Part shown: positions 33,417-42,759 of the stretch, in pieces
How positions within the stretch are numbered: position 1 is the first letter of the stretch
How the letters are laid out: every line of letters starts with the position of its first letter
Origin: Streptomyces chartreusis NRRL 3882
GTDB taxonomy: Bacteria > Actinomycetota > Actinomycetes > Streptomycetales > Streptomycetaceae
Assembly: GCF_900236475.1 (NCBI RefSeq)
Contig: NZ_LT963352.1
Coordinates: 4,666,501 to 4,730,500, forward strand
Reading direction: 5' to 3'
DNA: 64,000 bases
The notes under the pieces: generated by a model
The model's input: the letters and a program-made list of their open reading frames with translations, nothing else
Told to the model about the DNA's origin: nothing
Database searches by the model: none
Position numbers and translations under genes: made by a program

Positions 33417-34289
33417 ATGGCACAGGCATGGAAGTGCTCGGGGCTGCGGTGGTCGGCTGACGGTCCCGTGCTGGTGTGGCACGGCGGGCGGCGCACTGCG
33501 CTGACCTGGGGGAAACGGGTGGCCTTCGGGGTCGCGGAGGGGGGCGTGCGGACCTGCGTGGGGGCTCGGGGGCATGCCTGTCCGACGGGGGCGGCCGTGT
33601 CGGGGCGGAGTACGGGGGCGCGGTGCGAGGAGTGTGCGCGGCTGGACCGGGCGCACTCCGTGGCCGCCGACACGATCGCCGACGACCCGCGGCCGTATCG
33701 CGTGTATCTGGCGTGGTTCGGGCCCGGCATGGTCAAGGTCGGGATCACGGCGCAGGAGCGGGGCTCCGCGCGGCTGCTGGAGCAGGGGGCCGTGTGCTTC
33801 AGCTGGCTCGGTGCCGGGCCGCTCATGGCCGCGCGGCGTACGGAGGAGTTGTTGCGGGCCGCGCTGCGGGTGCCCGACCGGATCCCCTACGTCGAGAAGC
33901 GGGCCGTGCGGGCCGTGCTTCCGGAGGCTGCGGCCGACCGGGCCGTCGAGGTCGCCGAGCTGCACGCGCGGGCGGTCGCGCTCGGTGGGTGGCCGGAGTC
34001 GCTCGCGCGGGAGCCCCTGCGCGTTGTCGATCACCTGGAGGTGTTCGGGCTCGCCGGTCTGCCCGTCGCGGTCGGGGAAGTGGGCGAGCTCGTCGCCGGT
34101 GGGGTCGTGAGCGGGGAGCTCGTGGCCGCTGCCGGGCCCGATCTGCATCTGGCGACCGGGGGTGGGGTCGTCGTGCTGGACACGCGGCTGATGAGCGGAT
34201 GGGAGCTGGTGCCCGCCGAGGGTTCGGAACTCACCGTGCCGGTGCGGGGGTTCAAGGAGAAGGCAGGTGTGCAGGACGGGTTGTTCTGA
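33417..34289 (+). CDS. DUF2797 domain protein
   Basis: The 290-residue protein belongs to the DUF2797 family. It has a Cys-containing N-terminal part (RTCVGARGHACP and ARCEECARL, a likely zinc site) and a GIY-YIG-like stretch (YRVYLAWFGPGMVKVGITAQER). Its activity is unknown to me. It is cytoplasmic. An inverted repeat at 34310-34343 follows the stop and may end its transcript. Confidence 0.82.
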   Translation: MAQAWKCSGLRWSADGPVLVWHGGRRTALTWGKRVAFGVAEGGVRTCVGARGHACPTGAAVSGRSTGARCEECARLDRAHSVAADTIADDPRPYRVYLAWFGPGMVKVGITAQERGSARLLEQGAVCFSWLGAGPLMAARRTEELLRAALRVPDRIPYVEKRAVRAVLPEAAADRAVEVAELHARAVALGGWPESLAREPLRVVDHLEVFGLAGLPVAVGEVGELVAGGVVSGELVAAAGPDLHLATGGGVVVLDTRLMSGWELVPAEGSELTVPVRGFKEKAGVQDGLF

Positions 34290-34309
34290 CCCTCCCGATT
34301 CCCAGGCGT

Positions 34310-34343
34310 TCCCTGAGAAGCACCTGTGTGTTTCTCAGGGAAA
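34310..34343. promoter_or_regulatory. Inverted repeat before the two-component operon
   Basis: TTCCCTGAGAA and TTCTCAGGGAA are perfect 11-bp arms 12 nt apart, 21 bp after the DUF2797 stop and 52 bp before the response-regulator ATG. It could be a terminator of the upstream gene or an operator of the operon. The lack of a GC-rich stem and T-tract makes an operator at least as likely. Confidence 0.5.
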
Positions 34344-34394
34344 TCACAGGTTGCCGAAAGGGTGCTCTCAGAGCACGCCGACATCGTGTGCACC

Positions 34395-35135
34395 ATGACC
34401 ACGACCTCGCCCCAGGGGCGCACCGAACTGCTGAGGCCGGACGGGAGCCCCGTCCGAGTGCTTGTGGTGGACGACGAGATGTCGATCACCGAACTGCTGT
34501 CCATGGCCCTCCGCTACGAGGGCTGGCAGATCCGGAGCGCGGGAGACGGCCAGGGCGCCCTCCAGACCGCGCGCGACTTCCGGCCCGACGCCGTCGTCCT
34601 CGACATGATGCTGCCCGACATGGACGGGCTGGCGGTACTCGGCCGGCTGCGCCGTGAGCTGCCGGACGTGCCGGTTCTCTTCCTCACCGCCAAGGACGCC
34701 GTCGAGGACCGGATCGCCGGGCTGACGGCAGGCGGGGACGACTACGTCACCAAGCCGTTCAGCCTCGAAGAGGTCGTCGCGCGGCTGCGCGGGCTGATAC
34801 GGCGGTCCGGTGCCGCCGACCGGCGCTCCGACTCCATGCTGGTCGTCGGCGACCTCACCCTCGACGAGGACAGCCACGAGGTCACCCGGGCCGGTGAGAA
34901 CATCCACCTGACCGCGACCGAGTTCGAGCTGCTGCGGTTCCTGATGCGCAATCCGCGGCGCGTGCTCAGCAAGGCGCAGATCCTCGACCGCGTGTGGTCG
35001 TACGACTTCGGCGGGCAGGCCAACGTCGTCGAGCTGTACATCTCGTATCTGCGGCGGAAGATCGACGCGGGGCGCGAGCCGATGATCCACACCCGGCGTG
35101 GTGCCGGTTACCTGATCAAGCCCGCGGCCTCATGA
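34395..35135 (+). CDS. OmpR-family response regulator
   Basis: The 246-residue protein has a receiver domain (acidic pair Asp26-Asp27, phospho-acceptor Asp70 in VVLDMMLPD, Lys in YVTKPF) and a winged-helix DNA-binding domain with EFELLRFLMRNPRRVLSKAQIL. It stops with ATGA overlap into the sensor kinase gene. Order and type agree with what I recall as SCO4020/SCO4021. Likely targets include its own operon, which continues into envelope glycosyltransferase genes. Confidence 0.92.
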   Translation: MTTTSPQGRTELLRPDGSPVRVLVVDDEMSITELLSMALRYEGWQIRSAGDGQGALQTARDFRPDAVVLDMMLPDMDGLAVLGRLRRELPDVPVLFLTAKDAVEDRIAGLTAGGDDYVTKPFSLEEVVARLRGLIRRSGAADRRSDSMLVVGDLTLDEDSHEVTRAGENIHLTATEFELLRFLMRNPRRVLSKAQILDRVWSYDFGGQANVVELYISYLRRKIDAGREPMIHTRRGAGYLIKPAAS

Positions 35136-36742
35136 GCGGACGGCGACGGCCGAGTACGCAGCAGAGGACGGGCGGGCTGTCGCGAGCGCGCAAGCCGCGC
35201 ACGCTGCGGACCCGGCTCGTCGTCGCGTCCGTGGTGCTGATCGCCGTGGTGTGCGCGGTGATCGGGACCGTGACGACCCTCGCCCTCAGGTCGCATCTGT
35301 ACGAGCAGCTGGACGGGCAGCTCGACGGAGCCGCGTCCAGGGCCGCGCTCAGCCCGCCCCGGGAGCCGGGCGAGGTCGGGGCCGACGGGCCCGCGAAGAC
35401 GAAGAACGAAAGCCTCACCGACTTCGTCACGAGGGGGCCGCAGCCGGGCGGTACGGTCGCCGCCAAGATCGAGGGCGGCCGGATCACGGAGTCCGCGTAC
35501 GGCGTCTCGGAAGACAACTACCGGATGAGCGCACGGTCGCTGAACTCCGCACAGAGAGCCGCCCTCGCTTCCGTGCCACAGACCGAGGGACAGCCGGCAA
35601 CCATCGACATCCCGGGCCTCGGCGAGTACCGGGTCGAGTACAAGAGCGGTGACAAGGGCAGCTACTACGTGGCCATCCCGACCACGGACGTCACCAACAC
35701 CGTCAACACCCTCATCCTGGTCGAGATCAGCGTCACGGCAGCCGGACTGGCCGCCGCGGGACTGGCCGGTTCCGTGCTCGTCGGCGTCGCCACCCGCCCC
35801 CTCCGCCGCGTCGCCGCCACCGCCACCCGGGTCTCCGAACTCCCCCTGCACACCGGCGAGGTCAACCTCAGCGAACGGGTCCCCGACTCCGAGACCGATC
35901 CGCACACCGAGGTCGGCCAGGTCGGCGCCGCGCTCAACCGGATGCTCGACCACGTCCACGGCGCCCTGCACGCACGGCAGCAGAGCGAGATGCGGGTCAG
36001 GCAGTTCGTCGCCGACGCCAGTCACGAGCTGCGGACCCCCCTGGCCTCCATCCGCGGGTACGCCGAGCTGACCCGGCGCGGCAGGGAGGACGTCGGACCC
36101 GACACCCGGCACGCCCTCGGGCGGATCGAGTCCGAGGCCGGGCGCATGACCCTCCTCGTCGAGGACCTGCTGCTGCTCGCCCGGCTGGACGCCGGGCGGC
36201 CGCTCACGTTCGAGCAGACCGACCTCGTACCGCTCGTCGTCGACACGGTCAGCGACGCCCGTGCGGCCGGACAGGACCACGTCTGGCGTCTCGACCTGCC
36301 CGACGAGCCCGCGCTGGTGTCGGCTGACGCGGCCCGGGTGCAACAGGTCCTCGTCAACCTGCTCGGCAACGCCCGCAACCACACCCCGCCCGGCACGACC
36401 GTCACCGCACGCGTGCAGCGGCGCGGCACCTGGCTGTGCGTGGACGTCGAGGACAACGGGCAGGGCATCCCGGCCGAGTTGCTGCCGCACGTCTTCGAAC
36501 GGTTCGCGCGCGGCGACTCCGCGCGGTCCCGCGCCACCGGCTCGACCGGTCTCGGCCTCGCCATCGTGCAGGCCGTGGCGGCCGCGCACGGCGGTGCCGT
36601 GACCGTCGACAGCGTGCCCGGGCGGACCGTGTTCACGGTGCACCTGCCCGCGCTGCCGGCGCAGCCGCAGCCGGAAATGAGCTGGCAGCAGCACTCACAG
36701 GCACGCCACAGCGTCACCACATGGGCACAACAGGGCGCCTGA
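35132..36742 (+). CDS. Membrane sensor histidine kinase
   Basis: The 536-residue kinase has a short basic cytoplasmic start, span 1 (VVASVVLIAVVCAVIGTVTT), an extracytoplasmic sensor of about 150 residues, span 2 near residue 205, a HAMP linker, DHp with His298 in DASHELRTPL, and an HATPase domain (NLLGNARNH, DNGQGIP, GLGLAI). It is coupled by ATGA overlap to the response regulator. The sensor domain has no recognised ligand motif. The next gene starts 14 bp after its stop, so the signal probably concerns the cell envelope that the two glycosyltransferases modify. Confidence 0.92.
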   Translation: MSGRRRPSTQQRTGGLSRARKPRTLRTRLVVASVVLIAVVCAVIGTVTTLALRSHLYEQLDGQLDGAASRAALSPPREPGEVGADGPAKTKNESLTDFVTRGPQPGGTVAAKIEGGRITESAYGVSEDNYRMSARSLNSAQRAALASVPQTEGQPATIDIPGLGEYRVEYKSGDKGSYYVAIPTTDVTNTVNTLILVEISVTAAGLAAAGLAGSVLVGVATRPLRRVAATATRVSELPLHTGEVNLSERVPDSETDPHTEVGQVGAALNRMLDHVHGALHARQQSEMRVRQFVADASHELRTPLASIRGYAELTRRGREDVGPDTRHALGRIESEAGRMTLLVEDLLLLARLDAGRPLTFEQTDLVPLVVDTVSDARAAGQDHVWRLDLPDEPALVSADAARVQQVLVNLLGNARNHTPPGTTVTARVQRRGTWLCVDVEDNGQGIPAELLPHVFERFARGDSARSRATGSTGLGLAIVQAVAAAHGGAVTVDSVPGRTVFTVHLPALPAQPQPEMSWQQHSQARHSVTTWAQQGA

Positions 36743-36756
36743 CGAAAGTCGGTTCC

Positions 36757-38160
36757 ATGCGAACCGATTCTTCTCCCGGCACCCTGCCGGCGCGGGAGCA
36801 CCTCCCGGCCGCACCAGCCGGTACGCCTGTCCTGGACGTAGTGATCCCCGTCTACAACGAGGAGAAGGACCTCCAGCCGTGCGTCCGCAGACTGCACGAG
36901 CACCTCGCCCGCACCTTCCCGTACCCGTTCCGCATCACGATCGCGGACAACGCCTCCACGGACACCACCCCGCGGGTGGCGGCCCGGCTGGCGGCGGAGC
37001 TCCCCGAGGTCGCCCTCTTCCGCCTGGAGCAGAAGGGCCGGGGCCGGGCGCTGCGGGCCGTCTGGTCGGCCTCGGACGCTCCGGTCCTCGCCTACATGGA
37101 CGTGGACCTGTCCACCGACCTCAACGCCCTGCTCCCGCTGGTGGCGCCGCTGATCTCCGGTCACTCGGACCTGGCGATCGGCTCCCGGCTAACCCACAGC
37201 TCGCGTGTGGTGCGCGGGCCCAAGCGGGAGTTCATCAGCCGGGCCTACAACCTCATCCTGCGCGGCTCGCTCCACGCCCGCTTCTCGGACGCCCAGTGCG
37301 GGTTCAAGGCGATCCGCCGTGACGTGGCGCAGGTGCTGCTGCCCCTGGTCGAGGACACCGGCTGGTTCTTCGACACCGAGATGCTGGTGCTCGCCGAGCG
37401 CGCGGGCCTGCGTATCCACGAGGTGCCGGTCGACTGGGTCGACGACCCCGACTCGACCGTGCACATCGTCAGGACCGCGACCGACGACCTCAAGGGCGTG
37501 TGGCGGGTCGGCAGGGCCCTGGCCACCGGTTCGCTGCCGCTGGACCGGCTCACCCGGCCGTTCGGCGACGACCCGCGCGACCGTGAGATCACGGACGTAC
37601 CGCGGGGCCTCGCCCGCCAGTTGGTCGGCTTCTGCGTCGTCGGCGGCCTCTCCACCCTCTTCTACCTGCTCCTCTACAGCGGCTTCCGCCTCTTCACCGG
37701 CTCCCAGGCCGCCAACGCCCTCGCCCTGCTGGTCTCGGCGATCGCCAACACCGCCGCGAACCGGCGGCTCACCTTCGGGGTGCGCGGGCGCGGCGGAGCC
37801 GTACGGCACCAGGCGCAGGGCCTGGTCGTCTTCGGTATCGGACTCGCCCTGACCAGCGGCTCGCTCGCCGCGCTGGGCGCGGCCACGTCCGAACCCGCGC
37901 ACTCCACCGAGCTGGCGGTCCTCATCGCCGCCAACCTCGCGGCGACCGTGCTGCGCTTCCTGCTCTTCCGGGCGTGGGTGTTCCCGGACCGGCGTGACGA
38001 GCCCGAGCTCTCGACGGTCGTGGACACGAACACCCAGTACGCCCCCTACGACACCACCCGGTTCCGCGTCGGTGACGTCGCGGACCGCACCTGGCCGGAC
38101 AGCACCATGCAGCTCCAGCCGGTGCGCCTGACCGACACCGACCCGAGGAACGCCCGATGA
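36757..38160 (+). CDS. Family 2 glycosyltransferase fused to a GtrA-type membrane domain
   Basis: The 467-residue protein has a DPM1-like GT2 domain (VVIPVYNEEKDL, metal site MDVDLSTD, CGFKAIRR, ending near residue 260) that would load a sugar onto polyprenyl phosphate. A GtrA domain with about four spans (from RQLVGFCVVGGLSTLFYLLL) could flip or position the lipid-linked sugar. This is the yeast-Dpm1 plus GtrA arrangement seen beside PMT-type enzymes in Gram-positive bacteria. The next gene overlaps by ATGA. An alternative start is ATG 36721, inside the kinase gene. Confidence 0.88.
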   Translation: MRTDSSPGTLPAREHLPAAPAGTPVLDVVIPVYNEEKDLQPCVRRLHEHLARTFPYPFRITIADNASTDTTPRVAARLAAELPEVALFRLEQKGRGRALRAVWSASDAPVLAYMDVDLSTDLNALLPLVAPLISGHSDLAIGSRLTHSSRVVRGPKREFISRAYNLILRGSLHARFSDAQCGFKAIRRDVAQVLLPLVEDTGWFFDTEMLVLAERAGLRIHEVPVDWVDDPDSTVHIVRTATDDLKGVWRVGRALATGSLPLDRLTRPFGDDPRDREITDVPRGLARQLVGFCVVGGLSTLFYLLLYSGFRLFTGSQAANALALLVSAIANTAANRRLTFGVRGRGGAVRHQAQGLVVFGIGLALTSGSLAALGAATSEPAHSTELAVLIAANLAATVLRFLLFRAWVFPDRRDEPELSTVVDTNTQYAPYDTTRFRVGDVADRTWPDSTMQLQPVRLTDTDPRNAR

Positions 38161-40304
38161 CGACGTACCACGACCGGACGACCCACGTGAGGGATACGAG
38201 TCCCCCGACCTGGGAACGGCCCCCGGCGGCACCCGCCGAGAACCCGCCCTTCGTACGGCGCCTGTGGCGCGGCCGGCCCGAGGACCCCCGTTGGGCACGC
38301 CCGGCCTTCCTCGGCCTGCTGCTCGCGACCCTGCTGCTCCACCTGTACGACCTGAGCGCCTCCGGCTACGCCAACTCCTTCTACTCGGCGGCCGTCCAGG
38401 CGGGCAGCAAGAGCTGGAAGGCCTTCTTCTTCGGCTCCCTCGACGCCTCCAACGCCATCACCGTCGACAAGCCCCCGGCCTCCCTGTGGCCGATGGAACT
38501 GTCGGTCAGGATCTTCGGCCTCAACTCGTGGGCGATCCTCGTCCCCGAGGTCCTCATGGGCGTCGGCACGGTGGCCGTCGTGTACGCCGCCGTGCGCCGC
38601 CGGTTCAGCCCCGCGGCCGGTCTGATCGCGGGTGCGGTGCTGGCGCTCACGCCCGTCGCGGCGCTGATGTTCCGCTTCAACAACCCGGACGCGATGCTGG
38701 CGCTGCTGATGGCGCTGGCCTGCTACTTCGTCATCCGGGCCCTGGAGGACGGCCGCACCAGGTGGCTGGTGTGGGCGGGGGTGGCCATCGGCTTCGCCTT
38801 CCTCACCAAGACCCTCCAGGCCTTCCTGATCCTGCCGCCCCTGGCCCTCGCCCATGCCGTGTGCGCGCCGGTGCGGATGAAGAAGCGCCTCGGGCAACTG
38901 GCCCTCGCCACGGTCGCGCTGGTCGTCTCCGGTGGCTGGTGGGTGGCGATCGTCGAGCTGTGGCCCGCGTCCTCCCGCCCGTACATCGGCGGCTCGCAGA
39001 ACAACAGCTTCCTGGAACTGACCTTCGGCTACAACGGCCTGGGCCGCCTCAACGGCGACGAGACCGGCAGCGTGGGAGGCGGCGGTGGCAACGGCGGTGG
39101 CAACTGGGGAGAGACCGGCTGGGACCGCCTGTTCAGCTCCAGCATCGGCGGCCAGATCTCCTGGCTGATCCCGGCCGCGCTGATCCTGCTCGTCGCGGGC
39201 CTGGTGGCCACGCGCAAGACCGGGCGTACGTCGGTGACGCGGGGTTCGTTCCTCGTCTGGGGCGGCGCACTGCTCACGACCATGCTGGTCTTCAGCTACA
39301 TGCAGGGCATCTTCCACGAGTACTACACGGTGGCGCTCGCCCCCTACATCGCGCCGCTGATCGGCATGGGCTCGGTGCTGCTCTGGGAGAAGCGTGACAA
39401 GGTCTGGGCGTCGCTGACCCTGGCGGCCGCGATGACGGCCACCGCGGCCTGGGGTTACGTCCTGCTCAACCGCTCCTCCGACTACCTGCCCTGGCTGAAG
39501 TGGCTCGTCCTGGTCGGCGGTCTGACGGCGGCCCTCGGCCTGATCTTCGCCGGCCGGCTGGGGCACGGACTGGCCCTGGGAGCGGCCGGGTTGGGCCTGG
39601 TCGCGGCGCTGGCCGGTCCGGCGGCGTACACGCTCACCACGCTGAACGAGGGGCACACGGGCTCGATCGTCACGGCGGGCCCGGCGGTCGCGGGCGGCCG
39701 GGGCGGTCCGGGCGGCGCCGGCGGTCCCGGCGGCGGTGGGCCCGGCGCCGGTGGCTTCCCGGGCGGCGGCCAGAACCAGCAGAACGGCAACGGCAACGCC
39801 CGGGGCGGGCAGGGCAACGGCTTCCCCGGCGGCGGTTTCCCGGGCGGTGGCCAGAACCAGCAGGGCCGGAACACCGCCCCGGGCGGCCCGACCGGCGACG
39901 GCGGCCGCATGGGCGGGGGTGGCGGCATCGGCGGTCTGCTCAACGGCGCCAGCGTCGGCTCCGAGGCCAGGAAGCTGCTGGAGACCGACGCCGACCGGTA
40001 CACCTGGGCCGCGGCGGCCATCGGGGCCCAGAACGCCGCGAGTTACCAGCTGTCCACCGGCGAGCCGGTGATGGCCATCGGCGGCTTCAACGGCACGGAC
40101 CCGTCCCCGACCCTGGCCCAGTTCAAGAAGTACGTGGAGGAAGGAAAGATCCACTACTTCATCGCGTCCGGCACGCGCGGCGGCATGGGCGGCAGCAGCG
40201 ACGGCACGTCCTCCCGGATCACCTCCTGGGTCGAGGCCAACTTCAAGAAGGTGACGGCCGGTTCGGCCACCTTCTACGACCTCACGCAGAAGGCGAGCAG
40301 CTGA
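38157..40304 (+). CDS. Family 39 (ArnT/PMT-like) membrane glycosyltransferase
   Basis: The 715-residue protein has about 11-12 spans with the GT39 signature after the first one (Asp in HLYDLSASGYANSFYSAAV, then DKPPASLWPMELSVRIFG). It should take a sugar from a polyprenyl-phosphate donor, made by the preceding GT2-GtrA protein, and add it to an envelope acceptor outside. The C-terminal third is unusual: a Gly/Asn/Gln-rich linker with GGGFPGGGQNQQ-like repeats, then a soluble outside domain (about 600-715). Orthologues of the YkcB type share this layout. A strong hairpin follows the stop. Confidence 0.9.
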   Translation: MTTYHDRTTHVRDTSPPTWERPPAAPAENPPFVRRLWRGRPEDPRWARPAFLGLLLATLLLHLYDLSASGYANSFYSAAVQAGSKSWKAFFFGSLDASNAITVDKPPASLWPMELSVRIFGLNSWAILVPEVLMGVGTVAVVYAAVRRRFSPAAGLIAGAVLALTPVAALMFRFNNPDAMLALLMALACYFVIRALEDGRTRWLVWAGVAIGFAFLTKTLQAFLILPPLALAHAVCAPVRMKKRLGQLALATVALVVSGGWWVAIVELWPASSRPYIGGSQNNSFLELTFGYNGLGRLNGDETGSVGGGGGNGGGNWGETGWDRLFSSSIGGQISWLIPAALILLVAGLVATRKTGRTSVTRGSFLVWGGALLTTMLVFSYMQGIFHEYYTVALAPYIAPLIGMGSVLLWEKRDKVWASLTLAAAMTATAAWGYVLLNRSSDYLPWLKWLVLVGGLTAALGLIFAGRLGHGLALGAAGLGLVAALAGPAAYTLTTLNEGHTGSIVTAGPAVAGGRGGPGGAGGPGGGGPGAGGFPGGGQNQQNGNGNARGGQGNGFPGGGFPGGGQNQQGRNTAPGGPTGDGGRMGGGGGIGGLLNGASVGSEARKLLETDADRYTWAAAAIGAQNAASYQLSTGEPVMAIGGFNGTDPSPTLAQFKKYVEEGKIHYFIASGTRGGMGGSSDGTSSRITSWVEANFKKVTAGSATFYDLTQKASS

Positions 40305-40318
40305 CGGACCGCTGACCG

Positions 40319-40355
40319 GGAGAAGGGCCGTGGCCGGGAGCCACGGCCCTTCTCC
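40319..40355 (+). terminator. Terminator of the two-component/glycosyltransferase operon
   Basis: A 16-bp perfect stem (GGAGAAGGGCCGTGGC with its complement) and a 5-nt loop begin 14 bp after the stop of the GT39 gene. Confidence 0.85.
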
Positions 40356-40373
40356 AGGGCGCGATTACTCGGT

Positions 40374-40407
40374 TGTACGGCGTATGGGAATCCTTCTACG
40401 GTGTACA
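40374..40407. promoter_or_regulatory. Operator-like inverted repeat before the MFS gene
   Basis: TGTACGGCGTA (40374-40384) and TACGGTGTACA (40397-40407) are inverted, matching in 9 of 11 pairs with a 12-nt spacer. The repeat ends 2 bp before ATG 40410 and covers the alternative GTG 40401, which suggests that ATG 40410 is the start. The TetR gene downstream is the natural candidate to bind here. Confidence 0.6.
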
Positions 40408-40409
40408 GC

Positions 40410-41906
40410 ATGACGACGTCCCCCCAGGAAGAGGCCCCGCCGCAGACGGCACCCGGCGGCCACCCCCAGCGCTGGCTCATCCTCGCTGTCATCTGCCTCG
40501 CGCAGCTCACCGTGCTGCTCGACAACACGATCCTGAACGTGGCGATCCCCTCGCTCACCCGCGAGATGGACGCGACGACCGCCGACGTCCAGTGGATGAT
40601 GAACGCCTACTCACTGGTGCAGTCCGGCCTGCTGCTCACGGCGGGCAACGCCGCCGACCGCTACGGCCGCAAGCTGCTGCTGATGTCGGGACTGGCGATC
40701 TTCGGCGTGGGCTCGCTGGCGGCCGGACTGTCCCAGAGCCCGGCTCAGCTGATCGCGGCCCGCGCCGGCATGGGCGTCGGCGGCGCGCTGCTGATGACCA
40801 CGATCCTCGCCGTCGTCGTGCAGATCTTCGACGACCAGGAGCGGGTCAAGGCCATCGCGCTGTGGTCGACGGTCAGTTCACTCGGTTTCGCGGCCGGGCC
40901 GCTGCTCGGCGGAGTGATGCTGAACCACTTCTGGTGGGGCGCGATCTTCCTGATCAACATCCCGGTCGCGGTGCTCGGCCTGATCGCGGTCGCCGCGCTC
41001 GTGCCGGAGTCCAAGCACAAGGCGGGCGACCGGCCCGACCTGGTCGGCGCTGTGCTGTCGACCATCGGCATGACGTCCGTCGTGTACGCGATCATCACCG
41101 GCCCCGAGCACGGCTGGACGTCCGGCCAGGTGCTGGTCTCCGCGCTGATCGGCGTGGCCGTACTCGGGATCTTCGTGGTGTGGGAGCTGCGGACCGAGCA
41201 CCCGATGCTCGACATGCACTTCTTCCGCAACCAGAAGTTCGTCGGCGCGGTCGCGGGCGCGATCCTCGTGGCGTTCGGCATGACGGGCTCGCTGTTCCTG
41301 CTCACCCAGCACCTCCAGTTCGTGCTCGGCTACGAGCCGCTGGACGCCGGCCTGCGGACGGCGCCGCTGGCGTTGACCGTGGTCGCGCTCAACTTCACCG
41401 GGCTCGGCGCGAAGCTGGTGCTCAAGGTCGGTACGCCGGGGGCCATCGCGCTCGGCATGACGCTGGTGTCGGCCGGTCTGGCGGCGATCGCGCTGCTCGG
41501 CGGGCACGGGTACGGCGGGATGCTGCTCGGCCTGGTCGTGATGGGCGCGGGTGTGGCGTTGTCCATGCCGGCGATGGCCAACGCGATCATGAGCGCGATA
41601 CCGCCCGAGAAGGCGGGTGTGGGAGCGGGCATCAACGGGACGCTCGCGGAGTTCGGCAACGGGCTCGGTGTGGCGGTCCTCGGTGCGGTGCTCAACTCGC
41701 GGTTCGCGTCGCTGGTCGCCGTATCGGCGGCGTCGTTGCCGGCGGCACTCGCGGCAGCGGACTCGGCTGAGGAGAAGGCGCGCATCTCTGACGCATTCGC
41801 CTCCGGGTTGGAGACCAGTCAGTTGGTGGGGGCGGTGGCTGTGCTGGCCGGTGGGTTGGTCGCGGCGGCGTTGTTGCGGCGGGCTGAGCGGGCAGAATCC
41901 GTCTAG
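40410..41906 (+). CDS. MFS drug transporter, DHA2 (14-span) family
   Basis: The protein of about 498 residues has 14 predicted spans with the DHA2 motifs LDNTILNVAIPSL in span 1 and GNAADRYGRKLLL in the loop after span 2. It should export hydrophobic drugs by proton antiport. It is followed after 71 bp by a TetR gene on the same strand, and an operator-like repeat precedes it, so the pair is probably a self-contained resistance module. ATG 40410 is preferred over GTG 40401 because the operator covers the latter. Confidence 0.9.
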   Translation: MTTSPQEEAPPQTAPGGHPQRWLILAVICLAQLTVLLDNTILNVAIPSLTREMDATTADVQWMMNAYSLVQSGLLLTAGNAADRYGRKLLLMSGLAIFGVGSLAAGLSQSPAQLIAARAGMGVGGALLMTTILAVVVQIFDDQERVKAIALWSTVSSLGFAAGPLLGGVMLNHFWWGAIFLINIPVAVLGLIAVAALVPESKHKAGDRPDLVGAVLSTIGMTSVVYAIITGPEHGWTSGQVLVSALIGVAVLGIFVVWELRTEHPMLDMHFFRNQKFVGAVAGAILVAFGMTGSLFLLTQHLQFVLGYEPLDAGLRTAPLALTVVALNFTGLGAKLVLKVGTPGAIALGMTLVSAGLAAIALLGGHGYGGMLLGLVVMGAGVALSMPAMANAIMSAIPPEKAGVGAGINGTLAEFGNGLGVAVLGAVLNSRFASLVAVSAASLPAALAAADSAEEKARISDAFASGLETSQLVGAVAVLAGGLVAAALLRRAERAESV

Positions 41907-41977
41907 GAGTGCAGTTCCCCGCGCCCCTTTCGGGACGCCTAGCATGATCGGCGTCGGCGAGTCGAGGAAGGTGCGCC

Positions 41978-42745
41978 ATGGCGAAAGCGGCTCGGGAGAG
42001 TCAGCCGCGGTCCAGCGTCTGGCTGGAGAGCAAGGCGCACCGGCGGCGCGGTGGAGGTCAGCCCTCGGGGCTGGACCGCGCGCGCATCATCGAGGTCAGC
42101 GTCCGGCTGCTCGACGCCGAGGGGCTGGCCAGGTTCTCGATGCGGCGGCTGGCCGGCGCGCTGAACGTCACCGCGATGTCCGTCTACTGGTACGTCGACA
42201 CCAAGGACGACCTGCTCGAACTCGCCCTGGACGAGGTCATGGGCGAGATGCGGCTGCCCGATCCGGACGCCGACGAGGACTGGCGCGACCAGGTGCGGGC
42301 CCTCGCGTGGGAGTACCGGACGCTGCTGGTGCGGCACCCCTGGGTGTCCGCGCTGGTCGGCGTCTTCCTCAACATCGGCCCCAACAACCTGGCCTTCTCC
42401 CGGGCCGTACAGCGCGTGGTCCGCAGGACCGGGCTGCCCGCGAAACGCCTGACGAGCACGATCTCGGCCGTCTTCCAGTTCGTCTACGGCTACGGCACGC
42501 TGGAGGGCCATCTCTCCGCCCGCGCCAAGGCCGGCGGCATGACCGTGGACGAGTACTTCCAGCAGGCCCTGAGCACCGTGACCGCGGCCCCGCAGGCCGC
42601 CGACGTCATCAAGGAGTCCCAGGAGATCATGGCGGCGCGCGGCGGCGACACCGTCGCCGAGATGCTGGAGCGCGACTTCGAGTACGCGCTGGAACTGCTG
42701 ATCGCGGGCATCGAGGCGATGGTCGCCCGGGAGCGAGAAGCCTGA
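41978..42745 (+). CDS. TetR-family regulator with TetR_C domain
   Basis: The 255-residue protein has an N-terminal basic leader, a TetR helix-turn-helix (LDRARIIEVSVRLLDAEGL, SMRRLAGALNVTAMSVYWYVDTKDDLLELALDEV) and the C-terminal ligand-binding domain of the classical tetracycline-repressor type. It lies 71 bp after the MFS gene and probably represses it through the repeat at 40374-40407. Confidence 0.9.
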   Translation: MAKAARESQPRSSVWLESKAHRRRGGGQPSGLDRARIIEVSVRLLDAEGLARFSMRRLAGALNVTAMSVYWYVDTKDDLLELALDEVMGEMRLPDPDADEDWRDQVRALAWEYRTLLVRHPWVSALVGVFLNIGPNNLAFSRAVQRVVRRTGLPAKRLTSTISAVFQFVYGYGTLEGHLSARAKAGGMTVDEYFQQALSTVTAAPQAADVIKESQEIMAARGGDTVAEMLERDFEYALELLIAGIEAMVAREREA

Positions 42746-42759
42746 GCGGGAGTTCCCCC

